From the NCBI GenBank assembly GCA_021234155.1, contig JAJEKV010000080.1, positions 2,713,867-2,777,866 of the forward strand: a DNA stretch of 64,000 nt, given 5' to 3'. The notes below the pieces were generated by a model. It did not search any database, was not told where the DNA came from, and saw nothing but the letters and a program-made list of their open reading frames with translations. This document shows, piece by piece, positions 47,855 through 58,989 of the stretch (its first letter is position 1; each line of letters opens with the position of its first letter). This stretch comes from Isoetes taiwanensis. Lineage: Eukaryota; Streptophyta; Lycopodiopsida; Isoetales; Isoetaceae. A program made the translations under genes and the position numbers.

Positions 47855-47935
47855 AGTATATCTACAACTGAGTATATCTGAGATTTGCAACTGTTTCTGA
47901 GGTTTACAACTGTTTCTGAGATTTACAACTGTGCA
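47855..47935. repeat. short tandem repeats (CTACAACTGAGTATAT and TTACAACTGTTTCTGAG)
   Basis: Two to three copies each of closely related ACAACTG-containing units, inside the TIR transposon. Confidence 0.75.
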
Positions 47936-48219
47936 TGGGTTATGAGGTCGTTTTTAGAGAGCCAAATGGGCAAAAGAAAATACGGATCTTAAATACTGGT
48001 AAAATCGGTAATTTCAAAAAACGTCTGCAACTATTGTGGAAATCGATCCTGTAAGAGAAATGACTACTTTAGATTAACTATTGCATTGTGCTATCAAATC
48101 CGGCAGCTCCAGGTAAAGGCTTCATTCATGCAGATAGATTTTGCGGAGTTTTGATGCCGATTTGCCCTACGGAAGCTCGGTCAATGCATATATACAATAA
48201 TCTTTGACGTTATTTGCTA

Positions 48220-48310
48220 CAGTAGCAATTGCGACCATGGCATTGCTACAGTATTAATTGCGACCATGGCAATTGCGACCATGGCATTGCTACAGTATTA
48301 TTGCATTGCT
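48220..48310. repeat. tandem repeat of AATTGCGACCATGGCA / TTGCTACAGTA
   Basis: Three copies of GCGACCATGGCA alternate with GCTACAGTA, inside the TIR transposon. Confidence 0.75.
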
Positions 48311-49248
48311 AACTACTGGTTAGACATGAAAACTTGATACCACTAACTACTTTCGGACATGGTAACTACTGGTAACTACAGTATTATTAATGCAACTTCA
48401 AGTAGTAACCATGGCATTGAAAGTTAGTATTAAGATGTTTTCTCAAGTAGCTTAGACACAATCATGGTTGCAATGTGTTTGCAGGTGAAATAGGACCATG
48501 GCATGAAACGTAGAGTGCATTAAACCATGAAGATGATCTTAAGAAATTAAGATGCACTTAAGATAATTAAGAGTTCATAAGGTGAAGATAAAGATAATTC
48601 TTAAGATAAAGAGTGCAGGAAGATAAAACCATGAAGATGAAACGTAGAGTGCATGCGACCATATGAAATACAATGAATGCCGATGAAAACCTAGACCTTC
48701 GATGTGCAAAGTCCAAAACAAGTTAAGATATAATAAAACAAGTCCAAAATAAGAACAAGCCCAAGCTTTGCATCGATTACAGTCATGGAGTCATTAATTG
48801 TTTAAATTAAATCGCCTATGATTTAGATCAATGGTCCGCCTTCGCATTAAAACACATTTGTTAATTAAATTTCCGCAATTTTCAAGCCTCCACATCCTTA
48901 ACAATTGTCTATGTTAACTATCAACAAAACATTAACTATCTTTAACCCAATATAACTTCTTAACTATCTTTAACTTAACATAACCGCTAACCGGCAAGTA
49001 GAAACAAACATAGTTAAAGCTAACTTAACGTGAGCCCCTTTAAGTGCTAGTGTGGATCACCAACCTAACCTTTAACTTAATTTTTTTAAACTAACTTAAT
49101 GGGCATGATGGGAACACAAATTTCATGTTTCATTAAGTTAGCTCTAATTTAACCACCTCAATGGGAAACCATAATTTTTTCTTAGTTAGGTTAAGAGATA
49201 ACCAAACAGTTAACCTAACTTAACTTAATGGCGAGTGGGAAATGGCCC

Positions 49249-49500
49249 AAATACTTTTAGGGGTTTTTCTATTGGCATTTGCTTATGTATATGTACTCAA
49301 AAAAAATAAGCAAGTCTAGACTTAGTCGCATGAAAAATATACTAAGGGGTATCAAATAAGTATTTGGAAATGTGAATATGTGAGACATATAAAATTTTAC
49401 TACTTTCTCTATAGAAATATTTTATGGGATATACATGCAAAGGGATGGATAGAAATATGAAAAGGCATTTTTTGTTATAAAAGTGGTAAATAAAGGGTTT
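49249..49500. other. AT-rich remnant between TIR transposon and minus-strand LINE
   Basis: No gene. Together with 45953-46025 it appears to be the DNA into which the TIR transposon inserted. Confidence 0.4.
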
Positions 49501-51230
49501 TTACCTGATCCCATCTTGGCATATCCAACATACATATAGGTGAATCCCTTGGGAGCCCTAACAAATGCCATGTCCTACCTGAAAAAATGTCGATGGTTCT
49601 CCTAGAAAGAGAATTGTAGAATTTTCATAATAATGAAGTTTCATGACGTTTGCTGCAAACCGGATATCAAAACCAAGACACACGAGATACTTCTCTAGAA
49701 AAATCCAGTTAATATTGTCATAGAGTTCACAAATCTAGGTTAAAATATACGAGGGGATAACCATGCATTCTAACCTAAAAAAGACCCTCATATGCTACTG
49801 CCACATTACTCAAAAATAACGGTGAGGCAAAAAACCTGACTGTCTGGAGAAGATAGAATCAGCAAGCACATCACGAAGCTTCTGAGCAAATGCAGCAAAA
49901 ATCTTGTACACTAAGGACAACAAAGTAATGGGATGCCAATCTGAAATAAAGTACGGGTCCTTACATTTTGAAACAAGGAAAATACGACTAGTATTGAGAA
50001 TATTGTCCAGATACCGCTACCCTTTAAAATCTTGGAAAGATCATACACATCTGCACCAAGCCAGTCCTAATAATCCTGGAAAACTTCCACTAGAATACCA
50101 TCAAGTCCAGGATGCTTGCCCCTCTTGAGAAGAAAAGTGGCCCCAGCCAAATCGTTCTAACTGATCTCAGCCATTCAAATGGCCCTTTGCTCATCAAATA
50201 CTATAAGATGAGCCTTAACAAACAGAGTCACTTGAAACCCTGACTGAATTGGAAATGACATGCAGTGGAAAAAGCAGCGAAATGATTGTGCAAAAAGCTT
50301 CTAAGCTCAGTTGGGTCAAAAGGAACGAGATTGTCCTGAATCTGAAGAGACTGGAATGATGTAGCTAGCTTTTTTGTTTTGGCAACTCTAAAAAAAAACT
50401 ATGCCCCTCCTTAAATCATTGCAATCCAGCTTTGATGTGATCAACGTGCACCTGTTTAGATTCCAACTGCCGAATGCTACACAAAATTTGCTCATCCATA
50501 TGGCCATCTGATGGGACAATAGGCTTGCATGCTTTACAAAAGGCCCTGATTAGTAAAGGACTTTATGGCAACAAGTGCATCAACAATACTTGCCATGCCT
50601 CTGTGCCGATAGAAAGCAGTGAATCACACATGTCTACCTCCCCGCTAAAAATTCCTCATTCTGGTATTCAATTTCAAATACATCTTAGATGCAAAACACG
50701 TAGCAGCTTGAGAACAAGAAAAATATTGTGGATTGTGGCCAGAAATAGCAGTATTCAACATGCTCTTACGATGGAAAGCAGGCAACAAAATTGCTACCAA
50801 CACAGTATAGTAGCCTCTATCATGTCTTGCATATGCTCTACCACATCCGAACCAATTAGTACACCAAGTAAAACCTGGGGGGCCGTCAATTTCTATGAAG
50901 CCATAGTCATGCATTAAGCGATGCCATTGCTCTCATTCAAAATCATGTACTATCTCTGGACCTCTTCCACATCTATCCTGCTTGAGCTCAACCATATTGA
51001 AAGCACCCACTATGATGACCCACGTGACAGGGGTGCCCAACATCAATGCTATAAGAGAATGCCTGCTAGATGTCAGGAAAATCTTCAAGCGCTCCAAAGT
51101 AGGTTTATAAGTGCATAGTGACGAATATAATGATGAATAGATTGATATATAGCCTGAGAATCCTAATGAGTAGCTTGGTGCGAAGCCTTTTGACGATTCA
51201 TCTGACGAAAAGATCGACACAAAGCTTGAC
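49501..51230 (-). pseudogene. L1-type LINE endonuclease and N-terminal reverse transcriptase (minus strand)
   Basis: Minus-strand translation shows VTWVIIVGAFNMVELKQDR (about 50990-51040), equivalent to the endonuclease GDFN motif. GPPGFTWCTNWFGCGRAYAR (about 50800-50880), the FTWxNxRxGxxRxYxRLDR region, follows. RT motifs lie at 49500-50170: KRGKHPGLDGI, ISDWHPITLLSLVYKI, FSRQSGFLPHR and INWIFLEKYLVCLGF, ending near the RQG motif. It continues in 41940-41116. Many stops: long dead. Confidence 0.8.
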
Positions 51231-51420
51231 AATTATGCTGATTAAATATTCGACGATCAATTTGGTTTAGAATTTGGCGTAAAATCCTGATGATTAAGTT
51301 GACTATTATGCTGACAATTATCCTGAATATTAAACGTCAAAATATTAGTCATCATATTCGTCAGGTTATATGTTAGTCTATTCATCATACTATCCTTTTG
51401 ATAAATTACTCACTTAAAGC
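51100..51420. other. AT-rich stretch with dispersed TGACGA/GACGAT motifs
   Basis: TGACGA, GACGAT and CTGACAATTAT-like motifs recur irregularly. This could be a subterminal region of an unidentified DNA transposon, but no terminus was defined. Confidence 0.3.
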
Positions 51421-51714
51421 ATTCATTATGTATCACTAATTCTAGGATTAGTTTAGTTTTTTTGAAGTTCTTTTATGGTTTTCTTGAATCATTTTCTAGA
51501 ATTCGAAGCTTCGCTTATATGTTATATTTGAATCATTAGCACTTTAATGACATGCATGCATGAAATACAATAGCTTGTACGTCACGGAACTAATGAGACG
51601 CACACAACATCACACATTTCCCCTTTTGAGGCTTTTACACTAAATCCTTAGTAAGTACACTGCTTAGCATTGGGGAGTGTGTTGACAATCTATCATCATA
51701 TCTATCGCTAGTTT

Positions 51715-51995
51715 TGGGAATAAGCAATAAGTGGCAATATCTTGGTTATTGAATCTAGTGATTAGACATGGCATCTCCAACAAAAAGTGCACTTTTCTAG
51801 GGTAAGCTATTGGTTATTGAATCTATGATTAGACATTGCACTTCAAACAAAGTGCACTTCAAACAAAAATCCGTGGTGAGTTTCGGGAATCAGCAATAAG
51901 CAAGGGGTAAGTTCTTGGTTATATTGAATCTACTAGACATTGCACTTCAATCAAAATTCCAGGGTAAGTTCTGAGATTTAGCAATAAGCGCAATA
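51715..51995. repeat. diverged tandem repeat, three units of about 85-110 bp
   Basis: Units contain AGCAATAAG, TTGGTTATTGAATCTA, TTAGACAT(T/G)GCA, TTCAA(A/T)CAAA and GGGTAAG in order. They lie next to, and possibly inside, the CACTA element that ends at 52742. Confidence 0.7.
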
Positions 51996-52370
51996 AGGGA
52001 CAATATCTTATAAAACCAATGTTTTTGTGATACTTTGAACCTATGCACTCTTTAATACCATTCTATATTACATCATATAAGTTTCTGAGTCCTTCATAAG
52101 TACACTTCATTCAAAATGCTATCTACTATTCAAAATACTGTTCATTATGAATATATGAAAAAAGGTATACTTCAATGGTACAATATTTTGGAGCATACTA
52201 TGAATATGAAAAGCATAGTTCAAGGGTATAAGTGTCTACGTTATTCATATGCTTGAGCTCAACTTGTAAAATCCTATTCATTTGATACACCATCATCCAA
52301 GAAGTCATGTCGAATGTCCCCATTCATCACCACCTAGTTGTAGAAGCACCCTGCGTCACATAATTATTGG

Positions 52371-52552
52371 CGTTTCAATCTCAATGTCGACATAATCTTC
52401 ATGCACCATTGGGGAGTGCATCGGCAATCTCAATTCATCATTGCTTATTCCTTCTTTGTCTTCAAATTCTTCTACAATTTGTGGCACAATGAGTTCCAAT
52501 TGTCGCTCTACGTCCTCTAGATCTACCTCTTCCTCATGCGCTTTAGGGATCG
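52371..52552 (-). pseudogene. acidic ORF fragment just inside a CACTA terminus
   Basis: The minus strand is open for about 60 codons rich in Glu and Asp (AHEEEVDLEDVERQLELIV..., then VHEDYVDIEIETPIIM and a stop). It abuts the CG-rich subterminal repeats. It may be a terminal exon of a CACTA protein. No domain was identified. Confidence 0.35.
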
Positions 52553-52742
52553 TCGTTTTTCAACGACGGCACGACGTCATTAAACGACTTATTAATTTCG
52601 CCGAGTATAACGACATTGAGACATCGTTAGATGACATCACGACGTCGTTCAACGTCGTTGCGATAACGATGCGGATTATCGACATCTAGACGTCGTTAAA
52701 GGACGTCTAGATGCCGTTGAACAACGATCATCCCTTGTAGTG
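52553..52742. mobile_element. CACTA (En/Spm) terminus with subterminal repeat array
   Basis: On the minus strand the end reads CACTACAAGGGATGATCG, beginning with the superfamily's CACTACAA. Inside lie about ten copies of ACGTCGTT/AACGACGT-type motifs in both orientations (52550-52735). These are the expected transposase-binding subterminal repeats and are far richer in CG than their surroundings. The element extends leftward; the opposite terminus was not found, so it is truncated or interrupted. Confidence 0.75.
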
Positions 52743-52870
52743 AATATGTAGCACAATAACAGGGGGTTACTTTTAGATTTTTATACGCTTTTTCACATGG
52801 TTTTTCTATGATTTCGTTGTTGTATTCGTTGAGGTGTACTAAATAGTATTTCTAGAGTGCACCCTTTATG
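52743..52870. repeat. dispersed repeat R1, copy 2
   Basis: Matches 14226-14360 in order and orientation (AATATGTAGCA, ATAACAGGGGGTT, TTTTATACGCTTTTT, CTAGAGTGCAC). It begins exactly where the CACTA terminus ends. Confidence 0.7.
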
Positions 52871-52939
52871 GGCCGTTGATTTTTGTTGGTTGGAACAATC
52901 CGAGGGTTGTTGTCTTTCTCTGCGCATGTTTTGTGCATG

Positions 52940-53105
52940 AACATCGCATGTGTATGCATGTGCATGTGCACATGCATGTGCATGTGTGTGCATGTGCATG
53001 TGCATGTGCATGTGCATGTATATGCATGTGCATGTGTATTGTGCATGTGCATGTGCAAGTGCAAGTGCAAGTGCATGTGTGTGCATGTGCATATGCATGT
53101 GTACT
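52940..53105. repeat. (TGTGCA)n imperfect hexanucleotide repeat
   Basis: About 160 bp of GCATGTG/TGCATG units with a few TGCAAG variants. Almost every step alternates purine and pyrimidine, so the tract has Z-DNA potential. Open frames across it on both strands are artefacts of the repeat. Confidence 0.95.
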
Positions 53106-53888
53106 TGCCCGGATTCTTATTCCTTGAGTGGATTTTACTACCACGAGATGGATTTTTGCTCACACTTACAAAGGTATTTGTTTTGTTTTTAATGTTTCTT
53201 CTTTGTTAGCATAATGTTTTTTTTACAAGGTATTGGTTTCTTGATTTCTACAATGTGGTCTTTTAAAACTCCCTTTGTTTCCTTCCTAAGATTTCTTTGC
53301 AGATTCAAAAGAGTTTAGAGTTTAGGCCCCTCCACGCTTTGCTTCCAACTCTTGGATATTCCTCGGGTGCCGAATTGTTCATAGCAAATTTTTAGCTTCA
53401 ATCAACAAACGGTTCTTATGCACACAACAGCGGATTATTCCACCCTTTTCCATGTCACGCTAGTCGGTCAAACAAAGGCCACAAGAATCCATTTATATTG
53501 TAGGTTTGGAACTTTAATCGAACCATAAGGTGAATCATGCATTACCTTTTAAGCTAGAGATGGAGCATCCAAAATCATATGGATTGATAAACAATGGTGT
53601 CATTGTGAAAGAGAAATAGTCTGTAGCGGAAGTAACAATATGTAGCATAATAACATTTCTTTGTATTGCAAACTTTATAACTTCTCTAATAATGGGATCA
53701 ATCTTCTATCTTTATGGTAATTTTTACTTATGTTCTATTTGTTTTATTGTGATCAAATTCAAAAGCTACAGATGAAAGCCTCAAATGAATTCTAGTTACG
53801 TGCAAAAATACAATTATGAGGCATCCAACATATAAAAAATTAAATCCCCTAACACATAACAACCAACACATAATAAACATTGACATTA
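53106..53888. other. no gene recognised
   Basis: Spacer between the hexanucleotide repeat and the second MITE copy. ATATGTAGCATAATAACA near 53638 echoes the start of R1. Confidence 0.4.
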
Positions 53889-54237
53889 ACAACCAACACA
53901 TAACTACCATTGACATTAATTAACACAACCATTGGGTCCAACACATTTAAATTAAAATCCCCTTTAAACCCCTTTGGTTTGGGTGCATATTCACACCTGG
54001 GTGACGAGGGCGTGAGAGCCCTCATAATTGTATTTTTGCACGACGAAATCAACACCATATAGTATTCCGCTTGAAATCTTATAATATTTTGCGAATCTTG
54101 TTATACAGTATAGCAAATTTTGTACTTGCATATCCCACAAACGAGGAACTTTACGTACGGGTTTAGATTAAGGAATAAGGTGAATATGCCTATCCAACAA
54201 CTCTCAAGTTGCTGAGTCACCCCTCGTGTGAATATAT
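53889..54237. mobile_element. second MITE copy, right arm truncated
   Basis: The left arm (AACCAACACATAACTACCA... to GGTTTGGGTGCATATTCACAC, about 53889-53997) and the centre of about 220 bp match the MITE at 16498-16942. Only about 15 bp of the right arm (CTCGTGTGAATAT) remain. Extra partial copies of CAACACATAA lie just upstream (53850-53880). Confidence 0.75.
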
Positions 54238-54239
54238 TT

Positions 54240-55573
54240 GCGGATATTGGTCTTTGGGGATTACAATCCAATCTCTATTTTCTTGTTGACATGAAAAAAA
54301 AACTTGCTCAATTTGACGTAGATACACAAATGGTTCACTGGCATCTACTAAAATATGAGTAGAACCAAAAAAACTAGATGGGTGTGGTTGCACTGTTTGA
54401 TTTCTTCCACGATATAGAGGCTTAAACCACTTGGCCTTCAGTATAGTTTGTCGAAAGGAATGAAAATCTACATCAATGTTATCTGTAATAACCCCAATAT
54501 ATTCAAGTTCTCCATAAATAGAATTAACACCTCTAATGCTTGCTTGGCTTCTTCGTTTAAATTATGCAATTATTCCAGAATCAAAGGTGATGCGCGCTTT
54601 GTCCATGCCATCAATTCGAAAATGTTGACCATAGGCCCACATTGAATTATGGGACCTAGCCTGCAATCAATTAGAATGGCATTGTTGTGAACTTAAGAAT
54701 CTAAATACATTTATAAATAGAAACATACCAATCTATTACAACCAAATGCAACGTTGAGAATCCTCTTGAATTTTTTCTCCATTGTCTTCGGCCTCCATAA
54801 GCTTCTTTGTCAACCACCATTGTTGTGATGTATCAGGTAGGGGCATTAATGCTACTGTACCCTCCTATGAGGTCCTCGATGGTTGTTTGCAGCATATGCT
54901 TTACCACTATCTCTTTGCGCCTTCTCAGTTTTATGCAGATCCACCCATCTAACCATACCATCTGCATTGTTCAAGACAAATTTATTGATGTCGTCAAATA
55001 TCTCTTCACTTAACCTTCGTTGTTTACCCAAACCTTATAAGCTTTCATTTTCTAACCAATCAGGAGGGTCTTTCTTTTGAATCTTTGCTGCATTTGAATC
55101 TATTGATGTGGTAGCATCTGTTAAGAAAAATAATGTCTCTGGAATAAGGTGGCCTTCTGCCATGCACCCCTCAGACCTTGCCATTTGATGCACAAAGCCT
55201 TTCAACACCTTCATATATCTCTCCAAAAAGAACACCCATCTAGAGGCGTTTGGACCCACCAGTAATATTTTGTGTGGAAAATGCACCAACAAATGTACTT
55301 AAAGATCATTCTTCAATATATCTGTTATGAAGTCTATTCTAATCAGCTACATAACTGAAGATATAGGTGTTCTAGTTGGCAGAGTATCTTTGCAATCTCT
55401 ATTTCCATGTTTGGGATATCAGCAACTACAATCTGCTTAGAAGATACCCATTTGCAAAAGCTAGCAAATCTATAGATGACCTTCTGTGAGAAGGAGTGCG
55501 GCAATTCTCTAAGGCACGCGGGAGAATATGCTGCAAGAAGAAGAAACAAATAATAGTTATAACTAATGCACAC
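54240..55573 (-). pseudogene. CACTA transposase-associated protein remnant (DUF4218 and DUF4216-like)
   Basis: Minus-strand order: LPHSFSQKVIYRFASFCKWV and EIEIAKILCQLEHL (55573-55343, DUF4218 start), then HFPHKILLVGPNASRWVFFL, ERYMKVLKGFVHQMARSEGC and MAEGHLIPE (about 55290-55140, DUF4218 core). Further downstream come YGELEYIGVITDNIDVDF, ASEPFVYLRQIEQVFFHVNK (about 54500-54280, DUF4216-like). These domains accompany TNP2-type transposases in plant CACTA elements. Several stops and frame changes: non-functional. It lies outside the CACTA terminus at 52742, so it belongs to another element. Confidence 0.75.
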
Positions 55574-55691
55574 ATGATGCTTATTTATTATTCATTCATA
55601 ACTTCTATACTTCTGAGTACCTACAGAAATTTGTGCCAATTGTGTAATTTTAACTCGGTGAGATTCCCGTCTCTCGTGAAAGCCCTTCTAT

Positions 55692-55720
55692 ACTATCTAT
55701 CTATCTATCTATCTATCTAT
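55692..55720. repeat. (TATC)7 microsatellite
   Basis: Perfect tetranucleotide tract about 60 bp before an isolated retroelement primer-binding site. Confidence 0.9.
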
Positions 55721-55765
55721 GGGAAGATCCAAAATCAGTTGGAGTGCATAGAGTTTTAATAGCAC

Positions 55766-56023
55766 TTGGTTACTGTGGTATCAGAGCCTGAGTCTGAGCT
55801 AGAGACTGGGATGGAAATGGAGAATGATATAGTTGTTGATCCTTTGATGGGATTGGCAACTTTGGTCCCTGAAGAAGGAGAGAATATTGATTTGGCTGAA
55901 GCAGCTCTTACTGAAGAGGAGGTGCGAAAGTTGGATGAGCTTGCATCTAAGCTCCAACAAGGACATATTGATGGGGATGGGGAGGACCATTTGTACACAA
56001 CACTATTGGGAGTGAGGGCATAG
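55766..56023 (+). CDS. acidic ORF spanning a retroelement primer-binding site, unknown
   Basis: An 85-codon frame runs straight through TGGTATCAGAGCC (about 55779-55791). It encodes a very acidic product with ALTEEEVRKLDELASKLQQG and a GDGEDHLYTTLLG tail before TAG. It may be the start of a gag-like protein of a truncated LTR element or TRIM. Which ATG, if any, is used is unclear, because the listed start precedes the PBS. No LTR end could be fixed on its left. Confidence 0.3.
   Translation: MVTVVSEPESELETGMEMENDIVVDPLMGLATLVPEEGENIDLAEAALTEEEVRKLDELASKLQQGHIDGDGEDHLYTTLLGVRA
55779..55791 (+). other. primer-binding site, isolated
   Basis: TGGTATCAGAGCC, the initiator-Met tRNA PBS, with no complete LTR pair recognised around it. 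Confidence 0.65.
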
Positions 56024-56379
56024 TAGGATAAGCGCACCCAATGCATCCTAGCCCCTCAATTGACGTTGCACCTAGGATCATAGTTATTTTCTCCACCTTA
56101 AGAGGTTATATGCTTCTTACTTAATGCATTAATTTACTAGCCATAGCTAAATATATTTAACTGCCTATGATGGGTGCAACAAAGCTATGATACCCAATTA
56201 GTACAATTCTAATCGCAAGGTTTTGTCATCAAGACTATGCAACTACCTATGCTTCTTGTCGTAGGTGTATCTCAAAAGTATAATTCATCTTTATATTCTA
56301 GAGATTCCCCTTTCTTTAGTATTTAAATGTTGAAATACTCGCACCAATTGAGTTCATGCCATCATAACAACTTGGCCGG

Positions 56380-56935
56380 ACTTATTAGATTACTTCTTTT
56401 TATTCGGTTGGATTATTCCTTGGAGGTACTAGCTTTATACATGGTCAACTCGTAATGTTTCCTTCTTAACAAGGTGATCAAGCTCACCAACTAGTTTCAG
56501 TACATTGGATGTCCGTTAATAATCTATATAATTTTGGTTACTCCTGTACATTTCCTTCCCAACCATTGAGGATTAGCTGAATTCCTGGAATGATACTTTG
56601 AATAAGGCATCTATCTAGAAATGCTTCACGATCCCATCATGGATGCTATCATCCATAAGCTTATCCTACTCGACTATATAACCCTAGCTCCTCGAGTCTT
56701 GAAGCAACAAGGTAACATTCTTTCGAGTTGCTTGAGACTACGGTCTCCTTAAAGGTATGTTCCTTATCGATGTAGAGGTTGGCTTTCTTTACTAAAGCAT
56801 CCCATTACCGATGGTTTTGATGACATAGTTGACGACTTGCAGTCTTCTATGTCCCTTTCCAAAAGCCTGAAGGTCCGTTGAAAAAGATATTTTATGTTGA
56901 ATTCTTTGTTTTGATGGCTAAAGGGTGACTTTGGA
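56380..56935 (-). repeat. dispersed repeat R2, copy 2 (inverted, without the TRIM)
   Basis: Reverse complement of 5927-6860, uninterrupted where copy 1 holds the TRIM. The chromovirus inserted about 20 bp beyond its right end. Unclassified retroelement debris. Confidence 0.75.
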
Positions 56936-56949
56936 TCCGATATTGTCGT

Positions 56950-56954
56950 GTCAA
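56950..56954. other. target-site duplication, left copy (GTCAA)
   Basis: GTCAA lies directly before the left LTR and again at 63323-63327 directly after the right LTR: a 5-bp duplication typical of LTR elements. Confidence 0.9.
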
Positions 56955-57628
56955 TGTTACGGCTCACTACCGGCTTGGGGGAGTGGTTCAGAATCTCGTA
57001 TCGGGAAATAATAATCACAAGCTAGTTTATTACTTAGAGGTAACTCATATTTAAAAAGTCACTTGGGTCAAGGGTGGCGAATTGAAGTTACAAGGCTATA
57101 AGAACCATTGGAGTTATAAGTAAAAATATAAAATGGCGTATTGATAACGTCGGGTGTGGACCCGATACCAAAATATCCGAAAAACTTCGGATCTCCGAAC
57201 TGCAAGCCGTTAAAGGGCGATCCGGCCAAGAAGAATGGGTTCAATCAAGGATATCTTCGGCCGATTCCTAGCTATTCGTGGTTCTTTGCCTTTAATCAGA
57301 TATTTAGGTTAAGAAAAGGGTGAATCTAAAATTAGGTCGAAGACCTCTATAAAAACAACTGTTGCCTTCAGTCCAGAACAGGGATTACGATTGAGAGAAT
57401 AAGAGTTCTTAAGATCGGATAAGAGTGTTTTCTGCTCGGTAGTCTATAAACCTTAATAGAGTTTAAATCCTTGTTGAAACCCGAATGAAGTGAAGCTATC
57501 AAGATAATGACTTCTTGATTGGTATTCTGAACCCGGTTGGGTGGTTAAATCTCCTAACGATTGGAGAGCGATACTTAATTCATTGAGTTTTGAATTTTTG
57601 AAGTGTTGCTTTATCTTTAGTTGTATCA
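56955..57628 (+). repeat. left LTR
   Basis: Begins TGTTAC and ends TGTATCA. A TATA box (TATAAAAA, 57349) marks the likely promoter. About 190 bp around 57240-57415 are identical to the right LTR, while differences fall in short clusters, mostly at CG. Confidence 0.95.
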
Positions 57629-57632
57629 ATTT

Positions 57633-57644
57633 TGGTATCGAGCC
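57633..57644 (+). other. primer-binding site with a one-base gap
   Basis: TGGTATCGAGCC lies four bases after the LTR end and lacks one A relative to TGGTATCAGAGCC. Confidence 0.8.
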
Positions 57645-57669
57645 GAATCGTTCTTGAACCTTAACAACG

Positions 57670-58400
57670 ATGGCTCACCGCTTGCAATATCTCGAAGAAA
57701 CAATACCAAAGAAGCTTAAGAACTGGCGATTTCATAGCTACCCGGATAGCACTACCACAGCCTACATCCCCGTGAGGATTATCAGTTCAAATTAGAGCCG
57801 TTTGCTCTACTCTATGGTTTTCTTCCAAGCAATGCCCAACCACCTCCATTACCTAGAGATCCTCCTCCTCCTCATCCACCACCACCGAAAACATGCTTAG
57901 CCCGGATATTTGGCAACCCGTGAGCCTTGAAGACTACTGGGTCCGATACATTAACTAAAAGGGATAAGGCTCCTAAATGGTTGGAAAAAATAGACCTACC
58001 ATACTTTATTGGGCGAGTGTCCAAATGCAAGTAATAAGTTTTAAAGGGATATAGGAAAAGTTCTTTGAGAGAGTAACGCCTGATCGAACAAGAGAAACCA
58101 AAGCCATGGACACATATTTAGACGAACAAAGCTCAAGTTTGGTAGCAAGGTCGCAGTGTTGATGCAAAAGGGTTAACTCATGGGCGGTCTTCGTGGTGCA
58201 TTTGAAGCCCATTATTTGCCCGCAAAACTATTTGATATTGCAAAAAGAACGGGACCTTGTTAAACAAGATGATGGTGAAAAAATAGAATATTACATGAAA
58301 TTTAGCCATCTAGGTTCACAAGTTAGGAACTTAGGTGAACCACGAACTCTTAAGGAAGTTCGTGAATGGGTTGAGGGAGGATATATTTGCGTTAATTAGA
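57670..58400 (+). pseudogene. gag of the chromovirus
   Basis: ATG at 57670 (MAHRLQYLEETIP). A proline-rich patch lies near 57840-57890 and PKWLEKIDLPYF near 57972. The capsid-like segment ERDLVKQDDGEKIEYYMKF lies at about 58238-58300. Several stops and frame changes interrupt it. Gag forms the particle that packages element RNA. Confidence 0.7.
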
Positions 58401-58989
58401 TCTTATTGAACCGGTCGGCATGGAAGATGCAATTAAGAAAGGAGGAGCCGCAGTAATCCAAAGTTGAACCCCAAGGCTCGTAAGTTGGTTATATGGGAAG
58501 GAGCGCCTTCGAGCGTAAAAGACCAAAGCGAAAAAATTTGAAAATAGAAGAGAAGAGAAAAATAAAAGGGGCGTGGAAGAGCGTAAGACCGAGGGTTTAA
58601 CGGAGAAATGGAAAACGCTCATAATAATCGGACGTAAGTCCAACAGAAATGTAGTAAAGGGCCAAAGATCGATGTTATAATTGTGGGGGTCCACATTACC
58701 AATCTAATCAGCCTCAAGAACATAGCCCCGGCGGATAAAAAATACAAAGAAAAAATGCACTTTTAAAGAGAGTCGCCGCCTAAGGAAAGGCAAGTTGCTC
58801 AATCTCACCATGTGGAAGATAGACCCAAAAACTTCAGGGAAGGAGAGGAAAAGAAATAAAGGAAAGCTTGCGGCCATTGAACAGAAAAAGAAGACCGCAA
58901 ATTGCATACCTAAAGAATTTGTCAAGGCGTCTATAGGGTCTTCAAGCATGGTCGCTTAAAATGAAGGGTTCAATAAAAGGTCAAGATGT

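Larger units (their letters stand above)
46026..49248. mobile_element. 3.2-kb TIR DNA transposon, non-autonomous, PIF/Harbinger-like ends
   Basis: The left end GGGTCATTTCCCACTTTCC matches the inverted right end, which reads GGGCCATTTCCCACTCGCC on the minus strand. TTAGGTTA-type sequence follows inside both ends. The flanks AAA (46023-46025) and AAA (49249-49251) fit a 3-bp target duplication. Subterminal regions on both sides are dense in TTAACTTAA-like motifs, as expected for transposase binding. GGG-starting TIRs with a 3-bp duplication suggest PIF/Harbinger, though TWA is the usual target. No transposase was found. The interior holds a possible captured exon and local repeats. Confidence 0.7.

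Noticed and set aside
52793-53209. Several overlapping frames of His-Met-Ala-Cys repeats on both strands
   Set aside because: All arise from the TGTGCA hexanucleotide repeat.
52742-55573. Treating the CACTA terminus and the DUF4218/DUF4216 remnant as one element
   Set aside because: The terminus orientation places its element to the left of 52742, while the coding remnant lies to the right.
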